Below the pieces are notes generated by a model. That model was not told the origin of the DNA. It saw only the letters and a list, made by a program, of their open reading frames with translations, and did no database searches. Positions 9,112 to 17,182 of a stretch of DNA of 64,000 nucleotides are shown piece by piece (position 1 is the first letter of the stretch; every line of letters starts with the position of its first letter). The stretch is from Bradyrhizobium cajani (GTDB lineage: Bacteria; Pseudomonadota; Alphaproteobacteria; Rhizobiales; Xanthobacteraceae). The stretch spans positions 120,965 to 184,964 of the forward strand of contig NZ_WQNE01000013.1 of NCBI RefSeq assembly GCF_009759665.1. The letters run 5' to 3'. The position numbers and the translations under genes are program-made.

Positions 9112-9137
9112 CAATAATACGTACGTACGTATTATTG
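9112..9137. promoter_or_regulatory. Perfect 26-bp palindrome, probable TetR operator
   Basis: The 26 bases are an exact inverted repeat with half-site CAATAATACGTAC and no spacer, starting five bases before the tetR start codon. ACGTACGT forms the core and AT-rich arms flank it. A site so close to the start would block transcription or sit over the -10 region of the tetR-dhaA-GNAT operon. Autoregulation by the adjacent TetR protein is the simplest reading. Confidence 0.85.
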
Positions 9138-9227
9138 TCAAGCGCGCCTTGTCCTCTGGCAATCCGGCTGCCGATCAAGCTCTTGTCGCGATGTCGAGGA
9201 ACGCCCTCCTCGGGGCAATCCGATGCC

Positions 9228-9524
9228 TCAAGCCGGCGGCATGCTCCGCGCGACCACCCGGTCGCGCAGCCAGGCGCCGATGGTGCAGCCGACGAGGTAG
9301 CAGGCGAACATGATCAGGCCGAGGTCGAGCCAGTAGCCGAAACGGCCGGGAACCACATGTGCGAACGAGGCCGCGACCAGACCCGCGACGAGCGCGGCGA
9401 GCCACCGCGCGGTTACCTTCGAGGTGCCGTTGCCGCGCTGGACCACCGAGATCCAGCCCATGCAAAAGCCCAGCAGCAGCGAGCCGATCAGCCAACCCAG
9501 ATGGAACGAGACGAGATAGGGCAT
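9228..9524 (-). CDS. Small multi-pass membrane protein (hypothetical)
   Basis: 98-residue protein of unknown function with three predicted membrane helices (about residues 8-27, 43-60 and 68-90), short charged loops and an RDRVVAR tail. It starts at the ATG 9522-9524, which has GAGG about seven bases upstream; a GTG at 9528-9530 overlapping the previous stop is the alternative. It immediately follows the OmpA-family gene, so the two are probably co-transcribed and the small protein may assist that envelope protein. Confidence 0.7.
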   Translation of the reverse strand: MPYLVSFHLGWLIGSLLLGFCMGWISVVQRGNGTSKVTARWLAALVAGLVAASFAHVVPGRFGYWLDLGLIMFACYLVGCTIGAWLRDRVVARSMPPA

Positions 9525-9526
9525 CG

Positions 9527-10921
9527 TCACCTCACCAGAAATTCGATGCGGCGGTTCTGCGCCTTGCCGTCGTCGGTGTCGTTGCCGGCGACGGGCTGCG
9601 TGCTGCCATAGCCCACCGCCGTGAAGCGGCTGGCGGGCAGGCCGGCCTTGACCAGATAGTCGATCACCGCCTGCGCGCGCTTCTCCGAGAGCGCCTGGTT
9701 GGACGAGTCCTCGCCGTCAGCATCGGTGTGCCCGGCAATTTCGATATTGGTCGAGGGGCACCGCAACGCCGTTTCGATCAGATGATCGAGAATACCCGCG
9801 GAGTCCGGATCGATGTCGGCGCGCTTCGCCGCAAAGCGGATCTTGCCCTTGGTCAGAAGCTCGGAGAACAATTGCTGGCACACGGTGCCGTCGACAGGGC
9901 CTGCCGCGGGTTTCACCGTGATCTCCGGCTTGTATTGCCAGTTCTTTGGAAAGTCCTTGCCGAGCCCTGCGCGGATGTCGTTGGCGGCACCTTCGTACAG
10001 CGCATCGCCCGACAGCTTCACCTCGCGGTCGGAGACGACGAGCGTTCCGGTCGACAACCGCGACAGCGCGCCGAGGGCTGCGACCACGGCGGCGTTGAAG
10101 GAGCCGGGGGCACCGATGCTGGCCTTGAGATTGTCGACGACCTTCTCGCCGAAGAATTTTCGCGACGCGCTGGTGGCGATGGTGGAATGGACATTGCTGT
10201 CGGGAACATAGCCGGTCAGCGTCACGGTCGCGGCGACCGGATCCTTGTAGGCCTGGAAGATGTAGGGCGGCGCCTTGACGTCGTTGGCGGCGACGGAAAA
10301 GCCCTCGGGCAGGTTCTTCAGCGCGGCCACGATCGCTTCGCGGCCGCCGAGCTCACGCGCCATGCCCGACAGACTGACCTTGGTGTCCGTGATCGTGATC
10401 TTGCCGTCCTTGAGCTTGCCGATCTGGTCGAGCAGCAGCATCGCGGCCGCCTCGAACCGTGGCGGCGCACCGCGTGCCAGGGTCATCTGATCGGCGACCT
10501 CGACCCCATTGACTTCCTTGCGTGCCGCCTCGGTCAGCCGTGCCTTCATCGAAGGCAACGGCGCCGAGCCCGACAAGGTGACCCGCACCACGTCACGTTC
10601 GGCATTCCAGACGAAGGGTTGGGCGTCGGCAACGAGGCGGGTCCGATCGTCGACCAGGCGCACGCCGGGGACGGTCTCGACCGCCATCACCGCGTCCCGG
10701 CGCCCCTCCTCGGAGAAGGCATCCGCGGCCAGGCGGACGTCGCGGCCCTCGACCGCGATCCGGGTCTTGTCCAGGACGGTGTCCTTGAGGGCAGCCGAGC
10801 TGCGGGCGGAAAGGTCCGCCTCGACCGGCAAGGTATTATTCCAGGCCGCAAATCCCCACATGACGGCCAGGGGGATCAGCCCCGGCCACCATTTGCTGGC
10901 CCACCTGAAAAGCTTCTGCAT
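9527..10921 (-). CDS. OmpA-family envelope protein with BON-like repeats
   Basis: 464-residue protein with one N-terminal membrane anchor (about residues 12-29, PGLIPLAVMWGFAAW), a long periplasmic region with repeated BON-like beta/alpha units (TVLDKTRIAVEGRDV, KITITDTKVSLSG, TLVVSDREVKLSG), and a C-terminal OmpA peptidoglycan-binding domain (NIEIAGHTDADG, LSEKRAQAVIDYL, QNRRIEFLVR). This order resembles ArfA/Rv0899-type proteins. It likely tethers the envelope to peptidoglycan. The ATG at 10919-10921 was chosen because it begins just before the membrane anchor. Confidence 0.82.
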   Translation of the reverse strand: MQKLFRWASKWWPGLIPLAVMWGFAAWNNTLPVEADLSARSSAALKDTVLDKTRIAVEGRDVRLAADAFSEEGRRDAVMAVETVPGVRLVDDRTRLVADAQPFVWNAERDVVRVTLSGSAPLPSMKARLTEAARKEVNGVEVADQMTLARGAPPRFEAAAMLLLDQIGKLKDGKITITDTKVSLSGMARELGGREAIVAALKNLPEGFSVAANDVKAPPYIFQAYKDPVAATVTLTGYVPDSNVHSTIATSASRKFFGEKVVDNLKASIGAPGSFNAAVVAALGALSRLSTGTLVVSDREVKLSGDALYEGAANDIRAGLGKDFPKNWQYKPEITVKPAAGPVDGTVCQQLFSELLTKGKIRFAAKRADIDPDSAGILDHLIETALRCPSTNIEIAGHTDADGEDSSNQALSEKRAQAVIDYLVKAGLPASRFTAVGYGSTQPVAGNDTDDGKAQNRRIEFLVR

Positions 10922-11087
10922 TCGACGACCCGAACTCTGGAACCGGAGACAAAACAAACCCTTGGCAGGCTGTCAAACCGGAAATGGCGCCCTTCCGAAG
11001 GCGCTCCGTGGACAATTGGAATAACTTTTTCTTCAAGGGTCCCACCCTAAGTTGAGGGCGGAATGCCCGGGGGTCCGCCAGCCTGCA

Positions 11088-12146
11088 ATGAAACAACTCC
11101 GTAACAACGTCATTCGCGCTGGGCTGGGCGCGCTCTATTTCACTGGAGCACACCATTTGCTGCGCCCGCTATTGTCGGGCGTCGGCGCCATTTTCATGCT
11201 GCATCACGTCCGGCCGGCGCGCGAGGCCGCGTTCCAACCGAACCGGCATCTCGAAGTCACCCCCGATTTCCTGCACGCGACGCTGAGCCATTTGCGCTCG
11301 CGCGACATCGACATCGTCAGCATGGACGAATTGCATGAGCGGCTCGTGCAGGGCCGGTTCGCCCGCCGCTTCGCCGCCTTTACGCTCGACGACGGCTATC
11401 GCGACAATCTGGAATTTGCGCTGCCGGTGCTGCGCGAATTTGACGCGCCTCTGGCCGTCTACGTCGCCAGCGATTTCGCCGAGGGTATCGGACGCCTGTG
11501 GTGGACCGCGCTGGAAGCCGTGGTCGCCAAGGCGGAGCAGGTCGACGTGCAGATCGGCAATGCCGCGCTGCGGCTCGATGCGACGACGCCCGCAGCCAAG
11601 CAGGCGGCGTTCGACCGCCTGCACGACTGGCTGCGCACGCTGCCGGGCGAGCACGACCTCAAGCGCGAGATCGAAGCGCTCTGCGCCCAATATGACGTCG
11701 ACATCGCCGCACTGTGCCGCGGCCTCTGCCTGTCCTGGGATGAGGTGAGGCGGCTGGCCGCCGATCCGCTGGTCACGATCGGCGCGCACTCCATCAGCCA
11801 TTGCAATCTCGCCAAGCAGAGCGAGGCGATCGCCGCGCAGGAAATGGCGGTGAGCCGCGCGCGGATCGAGCAGGCGCTGGGGCGCACGGTGCAGCACTTT
11901 GCCTATCCCTATGGCGATCGCGAGGCGGCAGGCGAGCGCGAATTCGCGCTGGCTGCGTCTGCCGGCTTCAAGACCGCCGTGACGACGCGGCCCGGCATGC
12001 TGTTCGCCGAGAACGCCGTCCACATGACCGCGCTGCCGCGCGTCTCGCTCAATGGCAACTATCAGGACACGCGTATCCTGCCGGTGCTGACCTCGGGCGC
12101 TGCGACCGCGATGTGGAACGGCTTTCGCCGGATCGCGGCGGCTTAG
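11088..12146 (+). CDS. Polysaccharide deacetylase (NodB-homology) family protein
   Basis: 352-residue protein with the NodB-homology motif FTLDDGYRDNL (metal-site Asp pair near residue 92-93), a later histidine motif IGAHSISHCNLAKQ (the HxxxH zinc ligands), and FAYPYGDRE. These deacetylases remove N-acetyl groups from polysaccharides; the substrate here is unknown. There is no clear signal peptide, but MKQLRNNVIRAGLGALYFTGAHHLL is partly hydrophobic. The ATG at 11088 is preferred over a TTG at 11052. It is a stand-alone gene, divergent from the OmpA gene. Confidence 0.85.
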   Translation: MKQLRNNVIRAGLGALYFTGAHHLLRPLLSGVGAIFMLHHVRPAREAAFQPNRHLEVTPDFLHATLSHLRSRDIDIVSMDELHERLVQGRFARRFAAFTLDDGYRDNLEFALPVLREFDAPLAVYVASDFAEGIGRLWWTALEAVVAKAEQVDVQIGNAALRLDATTPAAKQAAFDRLHDWLRTLPGEHDLKREIEALCAQYDVDIAALCRGLCLSWDEVRRLAADPLVTIGAHSISHCNLAKQSEAIAAQEMAVSRARIEQALGRTVQHFAYPYGDREAAGEREFALAASAGFKTAVTTRPGMLFAENAVHMTALPRVSLNGNYQDTRILPVLTSGAATAMWNGFRRIAAA

Positions 12147-12161
12147 GCCGCATTCTCAGCT

Positions 12162-12288
12162 GTCGTCCCCGCGAACGCGGGGACCCATACCGCGGAATCT
12201 ATCGATCGGTATCGGTAGACGTACCGAACGACGAGTCTTCGTCAAACTTCTTCCTGTGGTTATGGGTCCCCGCCTTCGCGGGGACGAC
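12162..12288. repeat. Intergenic palindromic repeat, GTCGTCCCCG family
   Basis: 127-bp element whose ends form a long inverted repeat (GTCGTCCCCGCGAACGCGGG at the left, its near complement at the right). The right arm including TGTGGTTATGGGTCCCC recurs almost exactly at 59295-59330. It fills the gap between the deacetylase and the SDR gene and would fold into a large RNA hairpin. Confidence 0.85.
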
Positions 12289-12384
12289 ACCGAGTGGGTT
12301 GGACCGCTGGCGCGCCACACTTGGCGCATTCCTTGACTCGCCACCCCTCCCCGCCCACAACGAACGCCAACCAAGGGAGGCACC

Positions 12385-13197
12385 ATGTTCAACGATCTGT
12401 TTTCGCTCAAGGGCCGCGTTGCGCTCGTGACCGGCGGCTCGCGCGGCATCGGCAAGATGATTGCGGCGGGATTTTTGAGCGCTGGCGCGGCGAAGGTCTA
12501 CATCACCGCGCGCAAGGCGGGGCCGTGCGAGGCCACCGCGAGCGAGCTCACCGCGCAATATGACGGCGAATGCATCGCGCTGCCGATCGACATCTCGACG
12601 GTTGCCGGCGCTGAGCTGCTCGCAACCGAGTTCACGAAGCGCGAGCCGAAGCTCGACATCCTCGTCAACAATGCGGGCGCGGCCTGGGGCGCGGAGTTCG
12701 ACGAATTTCCGGAGAGCGGCTGGGACAAGGTGATGAATCTGAATGTGAAGGCGCCGTTCTTCCTGACCAAGGCGCTCGCCGCGCCGCTGCGCGCGGCCGC
12801 AAGCGCGGAGCGGCCGGCGAAGGTGATCAACATCGCCTCGATCGACGGCATCTTCGTCAATCCGATGGAGACCTATTCCTATGCCGCCAGCAAGGCCGGG
12901 CTGATCCATCTGACGCGCCGCATGGCGGTGAAGCTGATCTCCGACCATGTCGTGGTCACCGCGATCGCGCCGGGCCCGTTCCAGTCCGACATGAACCGCG
13001 CTGCGCGCGACCATGGCGACGAGGTCGCAACCCGCGTGCCGGCGGGCCGCATCGGCACCGACGAGGACATGGCGGGCGCCGCGATCTACCTGGCCTCGCG
13101 CGCCGGGGATTACGTGGTGGGCGCGACCATCGCGGTCGATGGCGGCATCGTCTACGCGAACCCGGGGATCAAGGGGAGCGGGTGGGATAGCGAGTAG
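12385..13197 (+). CDS. Short-chain dehydrogenase/reductase (SDR)
   Basis: 270-residue classical SDR. The cofactor motif TGGSRGIGK is at about residues 16-24, NNAG near 95, the catalytic Tyr-Lys pair in YSYAASKAGL near 170, and a C-terminal VDGG. It resembles RhlG/FabG-like NAD(P)H oxidoreductases with small acyl or hydroxy substrates. A strong GGGAGG lies five bases before the ATG. It is convergent with boxB but not obviously a box enzyme: the box aldehyde dehydrogenase BoxD belongs to a different fold. Its stop codon is supplied by a repeat copy. Confidence 0.88.
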   Translation: MFNDLFSLKGRVALVTGGSRGIGKMIAAGFLSAGAAKVYITARKAGPCEATASELTAQYDGECIALPIDISTVAGAELLATEFTKREPKLDILVNNAGAAWGAEFDEFPESGWDKVMNLNVKAPFFLTKALAAPLRAAASAERPAKVINIASIDGIFVNPMETYSYAASKAGLIHLTRRMAVKLISDHVVVTAIAPGPFQSDMNRAARDHGDEVATRVPAGRIGTDEDMAGAAIYLASRAGDYVVGATIAVDGGIVYANPGIKGSGWDSE

Positions 13198-13270
13198 GGC
13201 GAATAGCGAGTAGCCAATGGCGAAAAGTGCTTCTTGCTCTATTCGCTACTCGCCATTCACTACTCGCCAA
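13190..13270. repeat. GCGAATAGCGAGTAG-type palindromic repeat between SDR gene and boxB
   Basis: Tandem and inverted copies of a 12-15 bp unit (GCGAATAGCGAGTAG and its complement CTATTCGCTACTCGCC) occupy the gap between two convergent genes. The unit overlaps the SDR stop codon (GCGAGTAG). A sister copy lies at 14763-14831. It could act as a bidirectional terminator. Confidence 0.8.
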
Positions 13271-13275
13271 TTCCT

Positions 13276-14727
13276 TTACGACTCGATCTTCACGTACTCG
13301 AAATCGCCGGGCTTGTTGTCGATGCCGACCTTCGGCGGCGAGATCCAGGAGGCGAACTTGCCGGTTTCGGTGACGGGCTGCATCAGGGAGGTGATGAAGT
13401 CGCCGTCGCTCGTCGACGGCAGCCACTCGTCCTTGCGCTTGGCCCAGGTGGCCTCGTCGATCAGGATGCCGTCGGGCGTGGCATGGATATCCTTGAACTC
13501 GCCGATGTGACGGTGGAAGGCGACGTTGGGCAGCGTCAGCTTGAAGTCGTAGCCGGCGGTCGAGATCACCTTGTTCCAGCGCAGCATGCCCTTGACGCAG
13601 TCCTGGCTGTAATCGTCGCGCAGGCGCATGTTGAGCGCGGTCAGTGCCGGCTCGTCCACCAGCTTGATCTCGCCGTTGATGAACTTCAGCACCGGATAGG
13701 TGGCGTTCTTGAGCTGATGATCGTCCTCGATCTGGGTCTCGTGATAGCGGCCCTTGATGCCGGCGTTGAAGGCGTTGGCCGCGTTGGTCGAGACCTCCGA
13801 GCCGAAAAGATCGAGCGACAGCGTGTAGTGCAGGTTCAGCTTCTTCTGGATGGTCGGCAGGTCGATCACGCCGAGCGCGCGAACCTTGGCGATGTCGGTC
13901 GGATCGGTGATGCCGGCCTCGCGCATCGCATCGCAGGTGCGCTGCACGACGCGGGTGATGCCGGTCTCGCCGACGAACATGTGGTGCGCTTCCTCCGTCA
14001 GCATGAAGCGGCAGGTGCGCGACAAGGGATCGAAGCCCGACTGCGCGAGGCTGTGCAGCTGCATCTTGCCGTCGCGGTCGGTGAAGTAGGTGAACATGAA
14101 GAACGACAGCCAGTCCGGCGTCGCTTCGTTGAAGGCACCGAGCATGCGCGGGGCGTCCGCATCGCCGGAGCGGCGGCGCAAGAGATCATCGGCTTCCTCG
14201 CGGCCGTCGCGACCGAAGTATTTCTGGAGCAGATAGACCATTGCCCAGAGATGGCGGCCTTCCTCGACATTGACCTGGAACAGGTTGCGCATGTCGTAGA
14301 GCGAGGGCGCGGTCTTACCGAGATGGCGCTGCTGCTCGACCGAGGCGGGCTCGGTGTCGCCCTGGATCACGATCAGGCGGCGCAGCATGGCGCGATGTTC
14401 GCCCGGGACTTCCTGCCAGGCCGGCTCGCCATAATGCTCGCCAAACGGCACGACGCGATTTTCTTCCTGCGGCGCCAGCAGGATGCCCCAGCGATATTCG
14501 GGCATGCGGACGTAGTCGAACTTGGCCCAGCCGCGCGGATCGACGGAGTAAGCGGTGCGCAGATAGACCAGCGACTCCTGGAAACCCTCCGGCCCCATGT
14601 CGCTCCACCAGTCCATGTAGCCGGGATGCCAGCCCTCCAGCGCCTTCAGCACCTGGCGGTCTTCGGCGAGATTCACGTTGTTCGGAATCTTGGTCGAGTA
14701 GTCGACGTTCATGATGTTCATGTTCAT
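13276..14727 (-). CDS. boxB: Benzoyl-CoA 2,3-epoxidase, oxygenase subunit BoxB
   Basis: 483-residue protein recognised as BoxB, the di-iron oxygenase component that epoxidises benzoyl-CoA using oxygen and electrons from the reductase BoxA. Diagnostic stretches include TEEAHHMFVGETGI (Glu/His metal ligands near residue 240), VEEGRHLWAMVYLLQKYFG (near 150) and LEGWHPGYMDWWSDMGPEG (near 30). Length fits the family (about 475). The start ATG has GGGAGAT before it; in-frame ATGs two and five codons later are also possible. Repeats flank it on both sides, separating it from boxC by 100 bp. Confidence 0.95.
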   Translation of the reverse strand: MNMNIMNVDYSTKIPNNVNLAEDRQVLKALEGWHPGYMDWWSDMGPEGFQESLVYLRTAYSVDPRGWAKFDYVRMPEYRWGILLAPQEENRVVPFGEHYGEPAWQEVPGEHRAMLRRLIVIQGDTEPASVEQQRHLGKTAPSLYDMRNLFQVNVEEGRHLWAMVYLLQKYFGRDGREEADDLLRRRSGDADAPRMLGAFNEATPDWLSFFMFTYFTDRDGKMQLHSLAQSGFDPLSRTCRFMLTEEAHHMFVGETGITRVVQRTCDAMREAGITDPTDIAKVRALGVIDLPTIQKKLNLHYTLSLDLFGSEVSTNAANAFNAGIKGRYHETQIEDDHQLKNATYPVLKFINGEIKLVDEPALTALNMRLRDDYSQDCVKGMLRWNKVISTAGYDFKLTLPNVAFHRHIGEFKDIHATPDGILIDEATWAKRKDEWLPSTSDGDFITSLMQPVTETGKFASWISPPKVGIDNKPGDFEYVKIES

Positions 14728-14762
14728 GGTGGATCTCCCATGGGGGACTGACTCGTTTGAAG

Positions 14763-14831
14763 GGGCGAATAGCGAATGGCGAGTAGCGAATGGAATTCCC
14801 CTATTCGCTATTCGCCACTCCCTACTCGCTA
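14763..14831. repeat. GCGAATAGCGAATGG-type palindromic repeat between boxC and boxB
   Basis: Same family as 13190-13270: GCGAATAGCGAATGGCGAG and near-complementary CTATTCGCTATTCGCCACTC form a hairpin in the boxC-boxB gap. The right end overlaps the boxC stop codon, just as the sister copy overlaps the SDR stop codon. It may stabilise or segment the box message. Confidence 0.8.
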
Positions 14832-16517
14832 GACTCGCGTCATATCGAATTTCGGCTTCTGCCCGCTGCCGTAGCGGCGCAGCGCGCCTTCCTCGCCGAC
14901 CGCGTTCGGGCGCTGGAAGATCCAGTTCTGCCAGGCGGTGAGGCGCGCGAAGATTTTTGATTCCATCGTCTCGGGACCGACGAAGCGCAGGCTCGCCTCC
15001 ATGCCGGTGAGGCTGTCCGGCGAGAAGCTGGCGCGTTCCTCGAGGAAGACGCGGACCTCGTCGTCCCAGTCGATGTCGTCGAGCGCGAAGGTGACGAGGC
15101 CGAGCTCCTCGGCCTGCTCGGCATCGAGCGCGGTGCCCAGCGTGGCTTCCGCGCGCTCCACGTCGGACGGATCGGCCTGGAAGCGCGATTCCAGCCGTGT
15201 CAGGCCATGGCTCATCGGATAGGGGCCGAAATTCATCGCCGACAACTCGATCGACGGCGGCGGACGGTTGTCGCCCTGGCGCGTGCCGATCAGCATGTAG
15301 GAGCGGTCGGCGGCGAAGACGAGCTCGGCGAGCGTGCCGGCAAAGCAGGAGCCCGGCTCGACCAGCGTCACCAGTGTGCGCGAGGTGACGTCGATGCGCT
15401 TGAGGACACGCTTCCAGTAGTGCCTGATCTCGTTGACCAGCCAGTGCGCCTTGTTGGCTTCGAGGAAGGCGTCGCTGGCGAGCACATGGGCGCGGTCGCC
15501 ATGGCTCTTGAACACCAGCATCGCGATCTCGAGCTCATTGATGCGCAGATGCAGGATGGCATCGTCGATCTCGCGCGCGACCTGGAGCGGCCAGAATGTG
15601 GCGCCCTGCGCGATCATGCCGTCAATGTCCGCGGGCGGCGCGGCCTCCGGCGCCTTGATCGAGATGGTGGCGATGCGCGCGGTGCGATCGATATCGACCG
15701 TGACGAAGCCGTAGCGGATGCTGGTCTCGTCGATGACGCGCTTGAGCTGTGTCAGCGCGATGCCCTTGCCGCTGCCCTTGCGCTTCGAGGCGGCTGCGAA
15801 CTCCTTGGCGCGCTCGGCGATCTTGCCTTCCAGCTTCGAGTTCGGCGCGATCTCGTCGACGAGGCGCCACTGCACGGCGCGCTTGCCCTTCACGCCTTCC
15901 TCGATCGTGCAGAAGAAATCGGCGTGGTCGCGGCGCACTTTTCGCTTGTCGACGACGCGCGTCAACCCGCCGGTGCCGGGCAACACCGCGAGCAGCGGCA
16001 CCTCGGGCAAGGCCACGGCGGACGAGCCGTCATCGGCGAGGATGATGTGATCGGTCGCGAGCGCGAGCTCGTAGCCGCCCCCGGCGGCCGAGCCGTTGAC
16101 TACGGTGATGAAGCGCTGGCCGGAATTCTCCGAGGAGTCCTCCATGCCGTTGCGGGTCTCGTTGGTGAACTTGCAGAAATTGACCTTGTGAGCATGGGTC
16201 GAGCCCGCGAGCATGCGGATGTTGGCACCGGCGCAGAACACGCGGTTCTTGGCCGACCGCATCACCACGACCTTCACGTCCGGATGCTCGAAGCGCAGGC
16301 GCTGGATCGCATCCGCAAGCTCGATGTCGACGCCGAGATCGTAGGAATTGAGCTTGAGCTGGTAGCCCTCGAACAGACCGCCATTCTCGTCGACGTCCAT
16401 AGTCAGCGTCGCGACGTCACCGTCGACCGCGAGCTTCCAGTGCCGGTAGCGGGACGGTTCGGTCTGGAAATCGATGAATGTCGCGCCACCTGCGAGGCGC
16501 CGATCTTCCCCGGCCAT
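14829..16517 (-). CDS. boxC: 2,3-epoxybenzoyl-CoA dihydrolase BoxC
   Basis: 562-residue ring-opening enzyme of the aerobic benzoyl-CoA pathway, a large crotonase-fold protein. The first crotonase half contains VKVVVMRSAKNRVFCAGANIRML split as VVVMRSAKNRVFCAGANI (residues about 83-100) and NGSAAGGGYELALATDH near 142-158; a second crotonase-like half follows from about 270. It hydrolyses the BoxAB epoxide to 3,4-dehydroadipyl-CoA semialdehyde and formate. Length agrees with BoxC (about 555). AGGGGTGA precedes the ATG. Its promoter region holds two candidate BoxR sites. Confidence 0.95.
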   Translation of the reverse strand: MAGEDRRLAGGATFIDFQTEPSRYRHWKLAVDGDVATLTMDVDENGGLFEGYQLKLNSYDLGVDIELADAIQRLRFEHPDVKVVVMRSAKNRVFCAGANIRMLAGSTHAHKVNFCKFTNETRNGMEDSSENSGQRFITVVNGSAAGGGYELALATDHIILADDGSSAVALPEVPLLAVLPGTGGLTRVVDKRKVRRDHADFFCTIEEGVKGKRAVQWRLVDEIAPNSKLEGKIAERAKEFAAASKRKGSGKGIALTQLKRVIDETSIRYGFVTVDIDRTARIATISIKAPEAAPPADIDGMIAQGATFWPLQVAREIDDAILHLRINELEIAMLVFKSHGDRAHVLASDAFLEANKAHWLVNEIRHYWKRVLKRIDVTSRTLVTLVEPGSCFAGTLAELVFAADRSYMLIGTRQGDNRPPPSIELSAMNFGPYPMSHGLTRLESRFQADPSDVERAEATLGTALDAEQAEELGLVTFALDDIDWDDEVRVFLEERASFSPDSLTGMEASLRFVGPETMESKIFARLTAWQNWIFQRPNAVGEEGALRRYGSGQKPKFDMTRV

Positions 16518-16562
16518 GGGTCACCCCTAAGCTTGTTTATGCATTATCGCCGTAGCGTTAGA

Positions 16563-16576
16563 TGCACAATAGTGCA
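16563..16576. promoter_or_regulatory. Candidate BoxR operator, boxC site 1 (TGCA-N6-TGCA)
   Basis: TGCA CAATAG TGCA, lying inside an 18-bp inverted repeat with arms GATGCAC and GTGCATC at 16561-16578, 46 bp upstream of boxC. BzdR/BoxR proteins are known to recognise repeated TGCA elements. An extra TGCA occurs at 16540-16543. Confidence 0.65.
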
Positions 16577-16613
16577 TCTTTTGGAATGCGTCTAGCCCTT
16601 AACCGTCGACGCA

Positions 16614-16627
16614 TGCACTTTGTTTCA
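16614..16627. promoter_or_regulatory. Candidate BoxR operator, boxC site 2 (TGCA-CTTTGT-TTCA)
   Basis: Differs at one half-site base from the element before the liv operon at 35206-35219 and has the same six-base spacer CTTTGT. It overlaps the stop codon of the upstream DUF309 gene and lies about 97 bp before boxC. Confidence 0.5.
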
Positions 16628-17161
16628 TGCGGACGGCTGGGATCGCACGGTCGCCCCGAGGGCGATCCAATCCGCCTTGGAGAGCTGGGGACGGTCGAGC
16701 TTTGCCTGGAGCAGCGCCGTCAGGGCGGCGACCGGGAAGCTCTCGACAAGACCATCGCCGCCAACAACCACCTTGCGCGCGCTCAGCGCCCGCAGCTCGC
16801 CCAGCGCATCGCCGAACAGCCGCGCGGCCGAGTGCGAGCGCTGCATGCGCAGCCGCAGATTCGCGTTGGCGATGTGGATGCAGGCGCGCAGCAGAATGCG
16901 CTCGCGGCCGCCCTGCGGAGCGGCGGCCCACACCGCCTCCAGCACCTCCTGCGATTCCCAGAAATAGCCGCGATCGTTGAGCGCGAATCCGTAGCGCAGC
17001 GCCGGATGGCGCGCCGGGACATGGCCGCGAAAGGCCGAGGGTACCTGCGCCTTGGCCATGTCGAGCGTCTTGGAGTCGGCATCGACCGCGCCGGCCTCGC
17101 CCGGCACATAAGCCCATCGCGGCCACGGCAACGGCCCGCTCGCGTTCGAAGGCACACTCAT
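16625..17161 (-). CDS. DUF309-family protein in the box cluster
   Basis: 178-residue protein of unknown function. The DUF309 signature is visible as RYGFALNDRGYFWESQEVLE around residues 55-75, with further helices rich in Leu/Arg (LLRACIHIANANLRLRM), typical of this all-helical family. The N-terminal third is Pro-rich. It lies between the hydrolase and boxC on the same strand, 21 bp after the hydrolase, so it is probably co-transcribed with the ligase side of the cluster. No catalytic role can be assigned. Confidence 0.75.
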   Translation of the reverse strand: MSVPSNASGPLPWPRWAYVPGEAGAVDADSKTLDMAKAQVPSAFRGHVPARHPALRYGFALNDRGYFWESQEVLEAVWAAAPQGGRERILLRACIHIANANLRLRMQRSHSAARLFGDALGELRALSARKVVVGGDGLVESFPVAALTALLQAKLDRPQLSKADWIALGATVRSQPSA

Positions 17162-17182
17162 TGAAGGTGTGCCTCCGCAACA

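Noticed and set aside
12385..13197. SDR gene considered as BoxD
   Set aside because: BoxD is an aldehyde dehydrogenase of about 500 residues; this is a 270-residue SDR with YxxxK.
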